Counted from the first letter of the stretch, positions 49,770 to 58,850 are shown. The stretch: DNA of 64,000 bases from an uncultured Lachnospiraceae bacterium (GCA_902779575.1 CACZBW010000003.1:186001-250000); one strand, 5' to 3'. Made by a program: numbers and translations. Notes: generated by a model not told the origin, from the sequence alone.

Positions 49770-50759
49770 TTATCTGTCGAGTGCCTCCGCCATGTCACGC
49801 ATCAATGCGACATCTTCCGGCTCAAGCTCCAGTTCTGCCGAGCGGGCATTCTCATGAATCTGGTCCACGGTCGTGCTTCCCGAGAGCAGGGTGATATATT
49901 CGCCCTGGCCGAGGATCCAGGCAAGTGCCAGATTCGCGATGGAGCAGTTGTATTTCTCAGTAAGCGGCTTCCACTCATCCATCATGTCCATGGCCTTCTG
50001 CATGTTTTCAGGCTGGAACCATTTCTTCGGGATCTGCGCGCCGACCGGTTTGTAATCTCTGGGCATAGTACCGCTCAGAAGTCCCATTTCGAGCGGTGAG
50101 TATGCCTGCAGGGTGATTCCGTTTTCCTTGCAGCAGGGAATGATATCTTCTTCGATCGCGCGGTCCAGTACACTGTACTTGGCCTGGACAATATCAAGAT
50201 CGCCCCATTTCAGGTATTCTTCAATGTGATGGATATCCACATTGGCGGCGCCGATCGCGTGGATCTTTCCCTGAGCCTTCAGGTCGTTCAGCACTTCCAT
50301 GGTCTTCTCGATCGGAACATAATATTCATCATTCACACTCTGCCAGTGTGTCATGTACACGTCCACATAATCCGTGCCCAGACGTTCAAGGCTTTCTTCG
50401 ATCTCGCGGCGGATGGATGCACTGTTCAGGTTCTTGTAAAGCTGAATCCCGTTTACAACGTTGAACAGGGAACCTTTCATCTCCTGGTCCCAGGTAACGC
50501 CGCACTTTGTGATGATCGTCACGTCTTCTCTTTTCATCTGTTTGAGCGCCATTCCGACGATCTTCTCGCTGTTTCCGAAGTTATACCCGGGAGCTGTGTC
50601 AATCAGGTTGATCCCTACCTTAGGGGCTTCACAGATTGTGTCAACAACCGTCTTAAGATCATGGTCTCCGCCCCATGCGGAACCGCCGCCGATGGACCAG
50701 GTGCCAAGTCCCATCTTGGAAATTTCTTTTCCAGTCTTGCCAAGCTTTATCATTCTCAT
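49770..50759 (-). CDS. Aldo/keto reductase
   Basis: 329 residues. AKR barrel with the tetrad in place: D54-like in INLIDTAPGYNFGNSE (Asp and Tyr), Lys in IITKCG, His in VYMTHWQ. It uses NAD(P)H to interconvert an aldehyde or ketone with an alcohol. In this operon it probably acts on the same sugar or polyol as the two zinc dehydrogenases. Start is ATG 50759, with ACAGGAGAAATACT upstream. Confidence 0.9.
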   Translation of the reverse strand: MRMIKLGKTGKEISKMGLGTWSIGGGSAWGGDHDLKTVVDTICEAPKVGINLIDTAPGYNFGNSEKIVGMALKQMKREDVTIITKCGVTWDQEMKGSLFNVVNGIQLYKNLNSASIRREIEESLERLGTDYVDVYMTHWQSVNDEYYVPIEKTMEVLNDLKAQGKIHAIGAANVDIHHIEEYLKWGDLDIVQAKYSVLDRAIEEDIIPCCKENGITLQAYSPLEMGLLSGTMPRDYKPVGAQIPKKWFQPENMQKAMDMMDEWKPLTEKYNCSIANLALAWILGQGEYITLLSGSTTVDQIHENARSAELELEPEDVALMRDMAEALDR

Positions 50760-50822
50760 AGTATTTCTCCTGTAATGGAATACATCAGCCGCTCTGTTCT
50801 GAAGCGCGGCAGGCGTTCTGTC

Positions 50823-51662
50823 TTACTGGTCTGCTCTTCCTGCGTCTCCGAAGAGATTGATCTTGTATGCCGCGCGCTCCTTGACGGCTTTGCGCACTTC
50901 CCTCTGCATGGCCAGGAACGGCTGATCCTTGTTGGCATTGACCGCTTCCATGGCAGCCTGGCAAAGCTCTGTATGGATGTTGATCTTCGCGATGCCAAGG
51001 GAAATCGCTGTCTTGATATCCTCATCACCGATTCCGGAAGCTCCGTGAAGGACCAGCGGAACATTTACTTCTTTGTGAACCTTTTCCAGGATGTCAAATG
51101 CAAGCTTCGGCTCGGAAGAATATACGCCGTGAACGTTTCCGATGGCGACCGCCAGGGAGTCGCATCCGGTTCTCTCGACAAATTCCTTTGCTTTATCCGG
51201 CTCGGTATAGTGATAATCGGAAAGCGCTTCCTCATAGACGGTCTCGTTCCCGACATGACCCAGCTCTGCTTCTACCGGGATGTTCAGGGGGTGGAAATAA
51301 TCCACGCAGCGCTTGATCTCTGCAACATTCTCTTCAAAAGGAAGCGCGGAAGCGTCACGCATGACAGAGTTCATGCAGTGGTTGACCGCATTTTGAAGAA
51401 TCGTCATATTACGGCCGTGATCCCAGTGTTCAATGACGGGGATGGAAGCCCTTTTTGCCATGGAGTCCATCATGTAGCAATAGTCTTCGAATACGGTATT
51501 TCCGGTGAAGCCGGTACCGAAAGAGATGATGATCGGCGCGCGCAGTTCTTCCGCCGCATCAATGACGCCCATGAGCATCTCCGCGTTCCATACATTAAAA
51601 TGAGGGATCGCATATTTTCCTTCGCTGGCCTTCTGTTCCCAATATCTGATATCTGATAACAT
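50823..51662 (-). CDS. Class II (zinc) ketose-bisphosphate aldolase
   Basis: 279 residues. Class II aldolase barrel: AIPHFNVWN at the start, HWDHG with the catalytic Asp and a zinc His (HLDHG in most members), AELGHVGNE, GNVHGVY and LHGASG. It cleaves a phosphorylated ketose into dihydroxyacetone phosphate and an aldehyde. The altered loop residues (W for the usual L in HxDHG, and NVWN for NVEN-type) hint at a substrate other than fructose- or tagatose-bisphosphate. Start is ATG 51662 behind AGGAGGAAAACAA. Confidence 0.87.
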   Translation of the reverse strand: MLSDIRYWEQKASEGKYAIPHFNVWNAEMLMGVIDAAEELRAPIIISFGTGFTGNTVFEDYCYMMDSMAKRASIPVIEHWDHGRNMTILQNAVNHCMNSVMRDASALPFEENVAEIKRCVDYFHPLNIPVEAELGHVGNETVYEEALSDYHYTEPDKAKEFVERTGCDSLAVAIGNVHGVYSSEPKLAFDILEKVHKEVNVPLVLHGASGIGDEDIKTAISLGIAKINIHTELCQAAMEAVNANKDQPFLAMQREVRKAVKERAAYKINLFGDAGRADQ

Positions 51663-51677
51663 TTGTTTTCCTCCTGA

Positions 51678-52721
51678 TTATTCCGGCATATGAATGACAG
51701 ATTTGATAATCTCGGCTTTTTTATTGACAGAATCCTCGAATGCCTGCTGAACATCCTTATAGTCATAGGTCGCCGTGACCATGGATTTCACATCAAAGCG
51801 CCCGCTGCTGATGGCAGCGATTACGGCCGGATAGCAGTTTCTGTAACGGAAGCTGGTCTGTATGGTCACTTCGCGGTTGATCTTCAGGAAATCCACCGGA
51901 ACTTCTTTGGACTGGGTTCCGACCTGCATGATTTTTCCGCCCCTGGCGACGATCTGGACTGCCTGCTTTGCGGTTATGACGGCACCGGCCGTTTCAAACA
52001 CGTAATCGGCGCCCATGTCATCCGTAAGACTTCTGCAGACTGCCACCGTATCTTCCTTTGCGCCATTAACCGTATGGGCTGCGCCGAGCTTCTCAGCAAG
52101 ATCCAGTCGGTTGTCCATCACGTCAACTACTGTAATATCGGTCACGCCGCAGGATTTAAGGCCCTGAAGGGTCATCAGTCCGATGCAGCCGCCGCCCAGG
52201 ATCACCGCAGATTCTCCCGGTCTTATTCCGGAAAGGAGTGCGGCGTGCATTCCCACGGAAGCAGGCTCTACCAGAGCCCCTTCCACAAAATCCATGTTAT
52301 CCGGCAGATGGAAAGTAAATTCTTCCGGATGGACCAGATAATTGGTCAGGGCGCCGCGGTAATTGGGCTGTGTTGCCATGAAATCCACATCCGGGCAGAG
52401 GTTATAGCGGCCGGTACGGCAGTATTTGCAGTGCCCGCAGGGGACGCCGGGCTCGATGCAGACGCGGTCGCCTTCTTTGAATTTAGTTACCTTCGGTCCG
52501 ACCTTCACCACGACGCCTGCGCACTCATGACCGAGTCCGATCTCCTGATTGGGGTCCTTTGGAGGAATGAAAGGTCCGAACTGAAATCCGTGCACGTCAG
52601 ATCCGCAGACCCCCACTTCTTTTACCTGGATCATGACATCCGTGTCTTTCAACACCGGCATCTCAGCTTCCCGGATCTCCATCAGACCCGGATGGACAAG
52701 AATCGCCTTGGAATTTTTCAC
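51678..52721 (-). CDS. Zinc-dependent medium-chain alcohol/polyol dehydrogenase (first)
   Basis: 347 residues. Catalytic zinc region GVCGSDVHGF and GHECAGVVVK; structural zinc CGHCKYCRTGRYNLC; Rossmann motif ILGGGCIGLMTLQ. Resembles sorbitol, xylitol or threonine dehydrogenases, oxidising a secondary alcohol with NAD. GTG 52721 has GGAGGGGAATAAA upstream and is the best start. It lies 15 bp from the second dehydrogenase and the aldolase genes on either side. Confidence 0.9.
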   Translation of the reverse strand: MKNSKAILVHPGLMEIREAEMPVLKDTDVMIQVKEVGVCGSDVHGFQFGPFIPPKDPNQEIGLGHECAGVVVKVGPKVTKFKEGDRVCIEPGVPCGHCKYCRTGRYNLCPDVDFMATQPNYRGALTNYLVHPEEFTFHLPDNMDFVEGALVEPASVGMHAALLSGIRPGESAVILGGGCIGLMTLQGLKSCGVTDITVVDVMDNRLDLAEKLGAAHTVNGAKEDTVAVCRSLTDDMGADYVFETAGAVITAKQAVQIVARGGKIMQVGTQSKEVPVDFLKINREVTIQTSFRYRNCYPAVIAAISSGRFDVKSMVTATYDYKDVQQAFEDSVNKKAEIIKSVIHMPE

Positions 52722-52736
52722 TTTATTCCCCTCCGT

Positions 52737-53837
52737 TCAATCATCATAATCGTAAGTAAAGATGACCTTGATCGCTTCCTTCTTCGCCATCGCGTCGAAG
52801 CCTTCCCTCCACTGGGAAAGACCAAGCCTGTGGGTGATCATCGGTTGTACGTTGATCTGTCCGGATGCAAGAAGCCGGATACAGTTTCTCCAGGAAGTGG
52901 AATCATATGCCATGTGGCCGATGATGCTCTTGTTCCAGGAGGTAATATCATTGATCGAGAACTCCAGCGGACGGAAGCCCATTCCGACACGTACGACCTC
53001 GCCGTTCGGGCGGAGCATCTCGATCGCCTGCTTCAGGGCGATGTTCGCGCCGGAGCATTCCACGACAAGACCCAGATTGTCCCTGCCGCAGATCTCTGTA
53101 CAGCGTGCAACTACGTCCTCCACAGAGCCGTTGACACAATGGGTGGCGCCCAGCTGTTTTGCAATGTCAAAACGGACCTTGGTATCATCCTGAAGACCGA
53201 CCATTACGATGTTGACGGCGCCCATCAGCTTTGCGATCTGAAGGGAGAACAGGCCAAGCGGACCGGTACCGAAGACGACCACATCCTGTCCGGGCATCAG
53301 GGAAGACTGCTGCGCAACTGCCTTGTAAGCGTTGCAGATCGGGTCAAGAACAGCTGCCTCTTCGTATTTGACGTTCTCCGGGATTTCCCAGATCGCATGC
53401 TTGTGGATTCTGAGGATTTCACCGGGAATCTTGCAATACTTGGAGAAACCTCCTCCCCAGGTGTTCCAGTCAAGACCCAGATTGATCTTGTGTTCACAGC
53501 AGAGGAAATCTCCGCGCTCGCATGCCGGGCACTTGCCGCAGACATATGCGGAATTGTCGGAAACAACTCTCTGTCCGACTTTCCAGTCTGTTACTTTCTC
53601 ACCGACTTTTACGATGTCGCCTGCAAATTCATGGCCGCGGACGGACTTCTGCTGATCGGGCGGGCAGTTGGTGTCATCGTATCCTGTATCCACTCCCCAG
53701 TGCTTCATGTCGGCGCCGCAGATTGCCGCCGCGCGGATCTTTACGATGATATCCTCCGGTCCGCATTCAGGCTCCGGATAGTTTTCCATCATCTTATAAC
53801 CGCCAAAAGCTGTTCCAAATCTCATTAAGGCATGCAT
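52737..53837 (-). CDS. Zinc-dependent medium-chain alcohol/polyol dehydrogenase (second)
   Basis: 366 residues. AAICGADMKHWG and RGHEFAGDIV (catalytic zinc), CGKCPACERGDFLCC (structural zinc) and VFGTGPLGLFSLQIAKLMG (NAD site). It differs clearly from the other dehydrogenase of the operon, so the two probably act at different positions or steps. ATG 53837 has AAAGGAGAG upstream; the frame is open to 53897 without one. Follows livF after 66 bp. Confidence 0.88.
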   Translation of the reverse strand: MHALMRFGTAFGGYKMMENYPEPECGPEDIIVKIRAAAICGADMKHWGVDTGYDDTNCPPDQQKSVRGHEFAGDIVKVGEKVTDWKVGQRVVSDNSAYVCGKCPACERGDFLCCEHKINLGLDWNTWGGGFSKYCKIPGEILRIHKHAIWEIPENVKYEEAAVLDPICNAYKAVAQQSSLMPGQDVVVFGTGPLGLFSLQIAKLMGAVNIVMVGLQDDTKVRFDIAKQLGATHCVNGSVEDVVARCTEICGRDNLGLVVECSGANIALKQAIEMLRPNGEVVRVGMGFRPLEFSINDITSWNKSIIGHMAYDSTSWRNCIRLLASGQINVQPMITHRLGLSQWREGFDAMAKKEAIKVIFTYDYDD

Positions 53838-53903
53838 AACGTCTGCTCTCCTTTCCTGTTCATGCTTTGTTATATACAGCTGAAACGAATCTTCCAAGAT
53901 TCA

Positions 53904-54632
53904 TCAGCCGCCCAGGTAAGCCTTCTTTACGTCCTCATTGGTCAGGAGCTCTGCTCCGGTTCCGCTGATCACGGTTTCCCCGTTCTGGATTACATAGGCA
54001 TAATCCGCAAACTTAAGGGTCTCGGACGCATTCTGCTCGACAATCAGGATCGTGATCCCCATACGGGCAATTTCCTTGACGAATTCGAAAATCTCACCGA
54101 CCAGCTTGGGCATCAGACCAAGAGAGGGTTCGTCAAGAATCAGGACCTTGGGATTCATCATCATTCCCCTCGCGATGGCAACCATTTGCTGTTCGCCTCC
54201 TGACAGGGTTCTTGCCGTCTGCTTCGCACGTTCCTTTACCCGCGGGAAGAGTTTGTAGACCTCATCCAGATTTTTGTGCAGCTGATTCTGGTCCTTGATC
54301 AGATAGGCTCCCATCAGCAGGTTGTCCTGTACGGAAAGATCTCCGAACAGATGGCGGCCTTCCGGAACCATGGAAAGGCCCATCTGCGCCAGTTTGTAGG
54401 GCGTTACGCCAACTATGGACTTTCCTTCATAGAGAATCTCTCCGCCCATGGGTTTGATCTCACCGGTCAGCGCGCGAAGAGTCGAAGTTTTGCCCGCTCC
54501 GTTGGATCCGAGGATCGCAAGAATCTCGCCTTCGCCGACAGAGAAGGAAACATCATGTACAACTTCAACATAGCCATATCCGGCGCGAAGGTTTTTCACT
54601 TCGATTATCTTTTTCTTATCACTCAGACTCAT
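53904..54632 (-). CDS. livF: LIV-type ABC transporter ATPase LivF
   Basis: 242 residues. Walker A GSNGAGKTS, signature LSGGEQQ and Walker B LILDEPSLGL. Short form typical of LivF, the second ATPase of branched-chain/hydrophobic amino acid (HAAT) importers. Overlaps the end of livG by 14 bp, so the two are translationally coupled. The symbol marks the family; the substrate of this system may not be a branched-chain amino acid. Confidence 0.92.
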   Translation of the reverse strand: MSLSDKKKIIEVKNLRAGYGYVEVVHDVSFSVGEGEILAILGSNGAGKTSTLRALTGEIKPMGGEILYEGKSIVGVTPYKLAQMGLSMVPEGRHLFGDLSVQDNLLMGAYLIKDQNQLHKNLDEVYKLFPRVKERAKQTARTLSGGEQQMVAIARGMMMNPKVLILDEPSLGLMPKLVGEIFEFVKEIARMGITILIVEQNASETLKFADYAYVIQNGETVISGTGAELLTNEDVKKAYLGG

Positions 54633-55353
54633 CCTTCGAACCTCCTCCCAGATACGCGCTGATTACTTCAGGATTAGAAGTAACTTCTTCGGGGCTACCG
54701 ACCATGAGCAGTCTTCCGGAAACCAGAACGACGACCCGGTTGGAAACTCTCATGACAACGTCCATATTGTGTTCAATCGTCAGGATCGCGATCCCCATCT
54801 TGTTGATCTTCCGGATCAGCTCAACGGCTTCCACACGTTCGGTGGCGGTCAGGCCTGCCATTGTCTCATCCAGGAGAAGGAGTTTTGGATCCGTCGCCAT
54901 CGCGCGGGCAATCTCGAGACGTTTTTTCTGTGCCACATTCAGTTTGCCTGCCAGCATGTCCCGGTATTTTTCCATGCCGCACAGCTTCAGGACTTCCTCC
55001 ACCTTATTCGCAGCTTCGCTCATACTGTTCGTATGGCACAAAGCGCCGACCACCACGTTATCCTCCACGGTCATGTCGTTGAGGGACTGGGGAATCTGGA
55101 AGGTTCTGCCGATGCCGATTTTCGCGCACTCATGAGCGGGAAGGCTGGTAATATCCTGTCCGTTAAAGGTAATGCTGCCGCTGGTGGGGAGAAATGCTCC
55201 GGAAATCGAATTGAACAGGGTGGTCTTTCCTGCACCGTTCGGACCTACGACGCCGACGATCTCTCCCTCTTCCACATCAAAAGAAACATTCTCGTTCGCT
55301 ACCAGGCCGCCGAACTTTTTTGTAATCTGATTTAATTCGAGGATTTTGCTCAT
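54619..55353 (-). CDS. livG: LIV-type ABC transporter ATPase LivG
   Basis: 244 residues with Walker A GPNGAGKTT, an altered signature region (NVAQKKRLEIARAMATDP rather than LSGGQ, as in many LivG proteins) and LLLDETMAGLT. Partner of LivF. Start overlaps the livM stop (ATGA), with GGGGGTGAC upstream. Confidence 0.92.
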   Translation of the reverse strand: MSKILELNQITKKFGGLVANENVSFDVEEGEIVGVVGPNGAGKTTLFNSISGAFLPTSGSITFNGQDITSLPAHECAKIGIGRTFQIPQSLNDMTVEDNVVVGALCHTNSMSEAANKVEEVLKLCGMEKYRDMLAGKLNVAQKKRLEIARAMATDPKLLLLDETMAGLTATERVEAVELIRKINKMGIAILTIEHNMDVVMRVSNRVVVLVSGRLLMVGSPEEVTSNPEVISAYLGGGSKDESE

Positions 55354-56348
55354 TTTGTCACCCCCGCTTTCCTTCTGTCAGCCCATTCACGGATCTTGGC
55401 CGGAAGCGTAAGAAGTCCGCCGGGCAGGAACAGTACGATGATAATAACCAGCACGCCGTACAGCACCATGTCCAGGCCGCCGAATCTGCCGAGGAAAGAT
55501 CTGGTATATTCGGACAGGCACTCGATGATGACCGCGCCGAGGATCGGTCCGAGAACCGTTCCGATACCGCCCATAACCGCAACCAGAACGATCATCATCG
55601 ACACATTCAGGGTCATCATGCTCGCAGGATCAAAATACAGCATATACTGGGCATACAGGCTTCCGCCGAGGCTTACGATCGCGGCGCTCAGCATGTAGGC
55701 GCGGATCTTATATTTGGAAACATCGATACCAACGCTGGCTGCTGCATCTTCATTCCCCTTAATCGTTCTGAGATAATAGAAGAATTTTCTCTTGCTGAGG
55801 ATCTTAATGATGATCAGAACCGCCAGCATAATTGCAAGATAAAGGTAGTAATAAATTCTGGAATCCTTGAACTGAAGGTAGAGCACTGAATTCAGTTTCT
55901 TGTTGAACATGGACACGCCCTTGGCACCGTTCGTAAACTTCAGGTTGACGCAGATATAGCGCATGCACTCTGCCAGAGCCATTGTGCAGATCGCGAATGC
56001 GTGGCCTTTCAGTCTCAGGATCGGTTTGCCGATCACCCATGCGAAACACGCTGCCAGACACATACCCAGCGGGATCGCGATCCACGGGGTCAGCTTGAAA
56101 TACTGCAGTGTCAGGCCGACGGAATAAGCGCCGAGTCCATAGTACATGCTGTGTCCATTGGATACCTGACCGCAGTAGCCGCCCATTACGTTCCAGCCCA
56201 TGCCGAGGATGGACCAGATGACAATCAGTATCAGAAGATTGCGTACAAACAGGCTGGAAAATATCTGCGGTGCGATCAGCGCAAATGCGAGGATAACAAC
56301 TAGCAGGACGACCTGTTTTTTGTTCATATCGCCAAATATAGCTTTCAC
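55350..56348 (-). CDS. livM: LIV-type ABC permease LivM
   Basis: 332 residues from GTG 56348, seven bases after GGAGGG; a TTG further upstream would overlap that site. About nine hydrophobic helices, with the LivM-type loop GNEDAAASVGIDVSKYKIRAYMLSA. Channel subunit with LivH, whose stop codon lies directly before this start. Confidence 0.92.
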   Translation of the reverse strand: MKAIFGDMNKKQVVLLVVILAFALIAPQIFSSLFVRNLLILIVIWSILGMGWNVMGGYCGQVSNGHSMYYGLGAYSVGLTLQYFKLTPWIAIPLGMCLAACFAWVIGKPILRLKGHAFAICTMALAECMRYICVNLKFTNGAKGVSMFNKKLNSVLYLQFKDSRIYYYLYLAIMLAVLIIIKILSKRKFFYYLRTIKGNEDAAASVGIDVSKYKIRAYMLSAAIVSLGGSLYAQYMLYFDPASMMTLNVSMMIVLVAVMGGIGTVLGPILGAVIIECLSEYTRSFLGRFGGLDMVLYGVLVIIIVLFLPGGLLTLPAKIREWADRRKAGVTK

Positions 56349-56349
56349 C

Positions 56350-57210
56350 TTATTTCCCTCCAAACAATCCCTTAGGCTTGAACTGCAGTATCAGCATGAA
56401 GATCACGCAGACACCCAGGTATTTGAATGCGGTGTTGAAGTATACACCGGTAAGGGAGTCTACAAGTCCCATGATCAGACCGCCGACGATGGCGCCTTCC
56501 ACGGAACCGAAGCCGCCCATGACGACCGCGATAAAACCGAACAGCTGGAAGTTGCCGCCGACACTTGGGTAACAGTAATAATAGTAAGAAAGCGCGCATC
56601 CTGCCGCACCTGCGATGGCTGCGGAAAGGCCGAAAGCCAGTGCATAAGACCGTTCCGTATTGATTCCGACATGCTCGGCCGCGGTCTTGTCCATGGAAGT
56701 GGCGCGGATCGCCTTACCCTGTCTGGTCTTATTGAGGAACCAGAGCATGAAGGCGAATACGCAGACAGCAATCAGGAAGGGAATGATCCTGTTCTTTGCA
56801 ACAACGATGGGGCCGAGATTGATGGAGCCTTCCATGCCGGTCTTCTGAATGGTCTTGAAGGTTCCGCCGAAGAACATCAGCATGCCGTTTACCAGCACAA
56901 GGCTGAGTGCGAAAGTGATCAGTCTCTGTGAAAGAGTCGGGCCCTGCAGGGCTTTGTAGATTATGGTCTTGTAGATGCCCAGACCAAGGAGGAACAGGAT
57001 CCCCATACATAACGGGAGCGCCAGGATCGGCGGAAGCCCTGTTGCAGTTGAGAAGAAGTATGCCACGAACATGGCGATCATAAGAAATTCGCCCTGGGAA
57101 AAGCTCAGAATTCCCATAACGCCCCAGACCAGCGCAATGCCCATGGCTATCAATGCATAGATGGTGCCGTTAATAAGGCCCTCATACAATGCCTGAAGTA
57201 AAGTGGACAT
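56350..57210 (-). CDS. livH: LIV-type ABC permease LivH
   Basis: 286 residues, eight or nine helices, with TSMDKTAAEHVGINTERSYALAFGLSA as the ATPase-contact loop and GSVEGAIVGGLIMGLVDSL near the end. ATG 57210 follows AGGAGGTACATCT. It is preceded by a hairpin that separates it from the binding-protein gene. Confidence 0.92.
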   Translation of the reverse strand: MSTLLQALYEGLINGTIYALIAMGIALVWGVMGILSFSQGEFLMIAMFVAYFFSTATGLPPILALPLCMGILFLLGLGIYKTIIYKALQGPTLSQRLITFALSLVLVNGMLMFFGGTFKTIQKTGMEGSINLGPIVVAKNRIIPFLIAVCVFAFMLWFLNKTRQGKAIRATSMDKTAAEHVGINTERSYALAFGLSAAIAGAAGCALSYYYYCYPSVGGNFQLFGFIAVVMGGFGSVEGAIVGGLIMGLVDSLTGVYFNTAFKYLGVCVIFMLILQFKPKGLFGGK

Positions 57211-57235
57211 AGATGTACCTCCTGTCACCTGATTA

Positions 57236-57264
57236 CAAAAGGCTGCCGCCCATATGCGGCAGCC
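57236..57264 (-). terminator. Terminator/attenuator between the binding protein gene and livH
   Basis: GGCTGCCGC and GCGGCAGCC (57241-57249, 57256-57264) form a 9-bp stem; on the leftward strand it is followed by TTTTGT. As in the arabinan operon, it would make the binding protein more abundant than the membrane part. Confidence 0.75.
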
Positions 57265-57298
57265 TCGTCAGTTTTTCTTGATTAGGTAGGGTTTTCCG

Positions 57299-58561
57299 TT
57301 ATCTTGCGGACCAGGTCGGAGCTTCAAAAACAGCGTCCACGGTCTTTACTTCTTCCGGATAAACGGTTTTATAGGAACCACCCTGCACCTGCATGATGAC
57401 GCCGGTAGCAGCAGTATTCTGGTTGTACTCGTTCATCTCGATGGCGGTCCAGGGCATGAAGATCTGCGTGCAGTCTGCATCCGGAGCCTTAAGAGCTTCG
57501 GCAAGCGCCTCAGGATCGGTGGAGCCGGCCTGGTTGATGCAGGAGGCGATCAGAAGAACGTCCGCGCAGTCTTTGGACATACCCTCATTAAATGCGATAC
57601 CCTTTGAGTATTCCGGATAGATCTCCTCAAGAGACTGGATGCAGTCTTTCTGAATGTCCTCTGCCCAGCCGCCGGTGCTGAAGATGTACTCAGTCTTTTC
57701 GCCAAGCGCGGAGAAGAAGTCAGCTGTAACAAATCCGCCTCTCTGGCCGATGAGCATCTTGGGGAACCAGTCCTGATCGCTCATGGTGTTGATCAGAAGG
57801 ATGACGTCGGTCGCATAACCGGCAACCATCAGACAGTCGGGATTTGCTTCTTTCAGCTTGATGACCTCAGAAGAAAGGGAGGTGGAGTTAGCCGCATAAG
57901 TCATGTTCTCAACGACTTCATATCCATATTCATCCGCCAGTGCTTCTTCTACAGTAACGATATTGGCACCGAACTCGGAGTCTTCGGAAAGGAAGGCAAC
58001 GGTCTTGATTTCGGTGCCGGCCTCGTTGGCTTCGCCCATCAGTTTGAAGGAGTCATCGATGTAGGTATTGTCTGTCAGGTTGTACCTGAACAGCCATTCA
58101 TAGTCTTCGCTTCCATCTGTCAGGGTTACTGCGGAACCTGCTGTTACAAGCGGAACTTCATACTGTTCGGTAATAACAGAGATGGCCTTTGACATACCTG
58201 AGGTCAGCTGACCGGTCAATGCTACGCAGCCTTCTTCAGAAATCAGTCTTCTGGCCTCGGAAGTAGCAACTGTGGTATCGCCCTTGGTGTCGGCCTCGAC
58301 CAGCTCGATCTTGGCACCGTCAAGGTTGGGAAGTCCTGCATCCGCCGCCAGAAGCATGTTGACATCAGCATGTTCCTCGTTGATCAGATCTACGATCATT
58401 TCCGCAGCCCAGGTAACCTGCTGTCCGTTTTCAGCAGCGGTTCCGGTAAGAGGGGCAAGCCATCCGATCTTAATCACATCTTCCGCATGGGCAACGGCAG
58501 TCAGGCCGACCACCATAAGGGATCCGATCATCGCAGCGCTAAGAGCTTTCTTCAGGTTCAT
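57299..58561 (-). CDS. LIV-type solute-binding protein (first)
   Basis: 420 residues. Signal peptide (MNLKKALSAAMIGSLMVVGLTAV) ending in AHA before EDVIKIG, without a lipobox cysteine. Mature part is a Peripla_BP_6/LivJ-type fold: IGWLAPLTGTAAENGQQV at the start, LTGQLTSGMSKAISVI, and VAGYATDVILLINTM in the second lobe. First gene of the transporter operon. ATG 58561 has AAGGAGGAAACCAC upstream; a longer frame lacks a ribosome site. Ligand unknown: amino acids, amides or other small acids are all possible in this family. Confidence 0.9.
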   Translation of the reverse strand: MNLKKALSAAMIGSLMVVGLTAVAHAEDVIKIGWLAPLTGTAAENGQQVTWAAEMIVDLINEEHADVNMLLAADAGLPNLDGAKIELVEADTKGDTTVATSEARRLISEEGCVALTGQLTSGMSKAISVITEQYEVPLVTAGSAVTLTDGSEDYEWLFRYNLTDNTYIDDSFKLMGEANEAGTEIKTVAFLSEDSEFGANIVTVEEALADEYGYEVVENMTYAANSTSLSSEVIKLKEANPDCLMVAGYATDVILLINTMSDQDWFPKMLIGQRGGFVTADFFSALGEKTEYIFSTGGWAEDIQKDCIQSLEEIYPEYSKGIAFNEGMSKDCADVLLIASCINQAGSTDPEALAEALKAPDADCTQIFMPWTAIEMNEYNQNTAATGVIMQVQGGSYKTVYPEEVKTVDAVFEAPTWSAR

Positions 58562-58690
58562 GTGGTTTCCTCCTTGATAGTTGTTGGTTATGTTGGTTTG
58601 CAGGTTGATTGTGTTTGTTTTGTTGCTTTTCCTTGTTGGAAGTTGCATGATTTGTTGTTTTCTCGTGGCACATTTCTGTTTTGTGTCTCT

Positions 58691-58719
58691 ATCATAGCGT
58701 AGTTTATGTCTGAAATCAA
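58691..58719 (-). promoter_or_regulatory. Promoter of the leftward LIV/dehydrogenase/pxp operon
   Basis: Reading leftward, TTGATT (58714-58719) and TATGAT (58691-58696) are 17 bp apart. The -35 box overlaps the CAACATCTATTT word. Confidence 0.7.
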
Positions 58720-58728
58720 CATCTATTT
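58717..58728. promoter_or_regulatory. CAACATCTATTT word at the leftward promoter, candidate operator
   Basis: Twelve bases identical to the reverse complement of 58839-58850. It sits on the -35 box of the leftward promoter. Confidence 0.5.
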
Positions 58729-58804
58729 GTCTGTTTTTTACATTTCGGGATAATGAACAAAATCATTTCGCCAAATTTATCTATTTTGCTACAAACCGCA
58801 GCTA

Positions 58805-58833
58805 TTGTCTTATCATTTGGAACCTGTTATAGT
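58805..58833 (+). promoter_or_regulatory. Promoter of the rightward binding protein gene
   Basis: TTGTCT (58805-58810) and TATAGT (58828-58833) with a 17-bp spacer. The start would fall at about 58840, within the AAATAGATGTTG word. Confidence 0.65.
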
Positions 58834-58838
58834 TAAGG

Positions 58839-58850
58839 AAATAGATGTTG
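58839..58850. promoter_or_regulatory. AAATAGATGTTG word at the rightward start site, candidate operator
   Basis: The mirrored copy of the word at 58717-58728, placed at the expected transcription start. The same factor could govern both promoters. Confidence 0.5.

Noticed and set aside
51690-53828. Long open frame of about 700 codons on the plus strand
   Set aside because: It lies opposite the two zinc dehydrogenase genes, has no ribosome site or domain, and arises from the codon use of the real genes.
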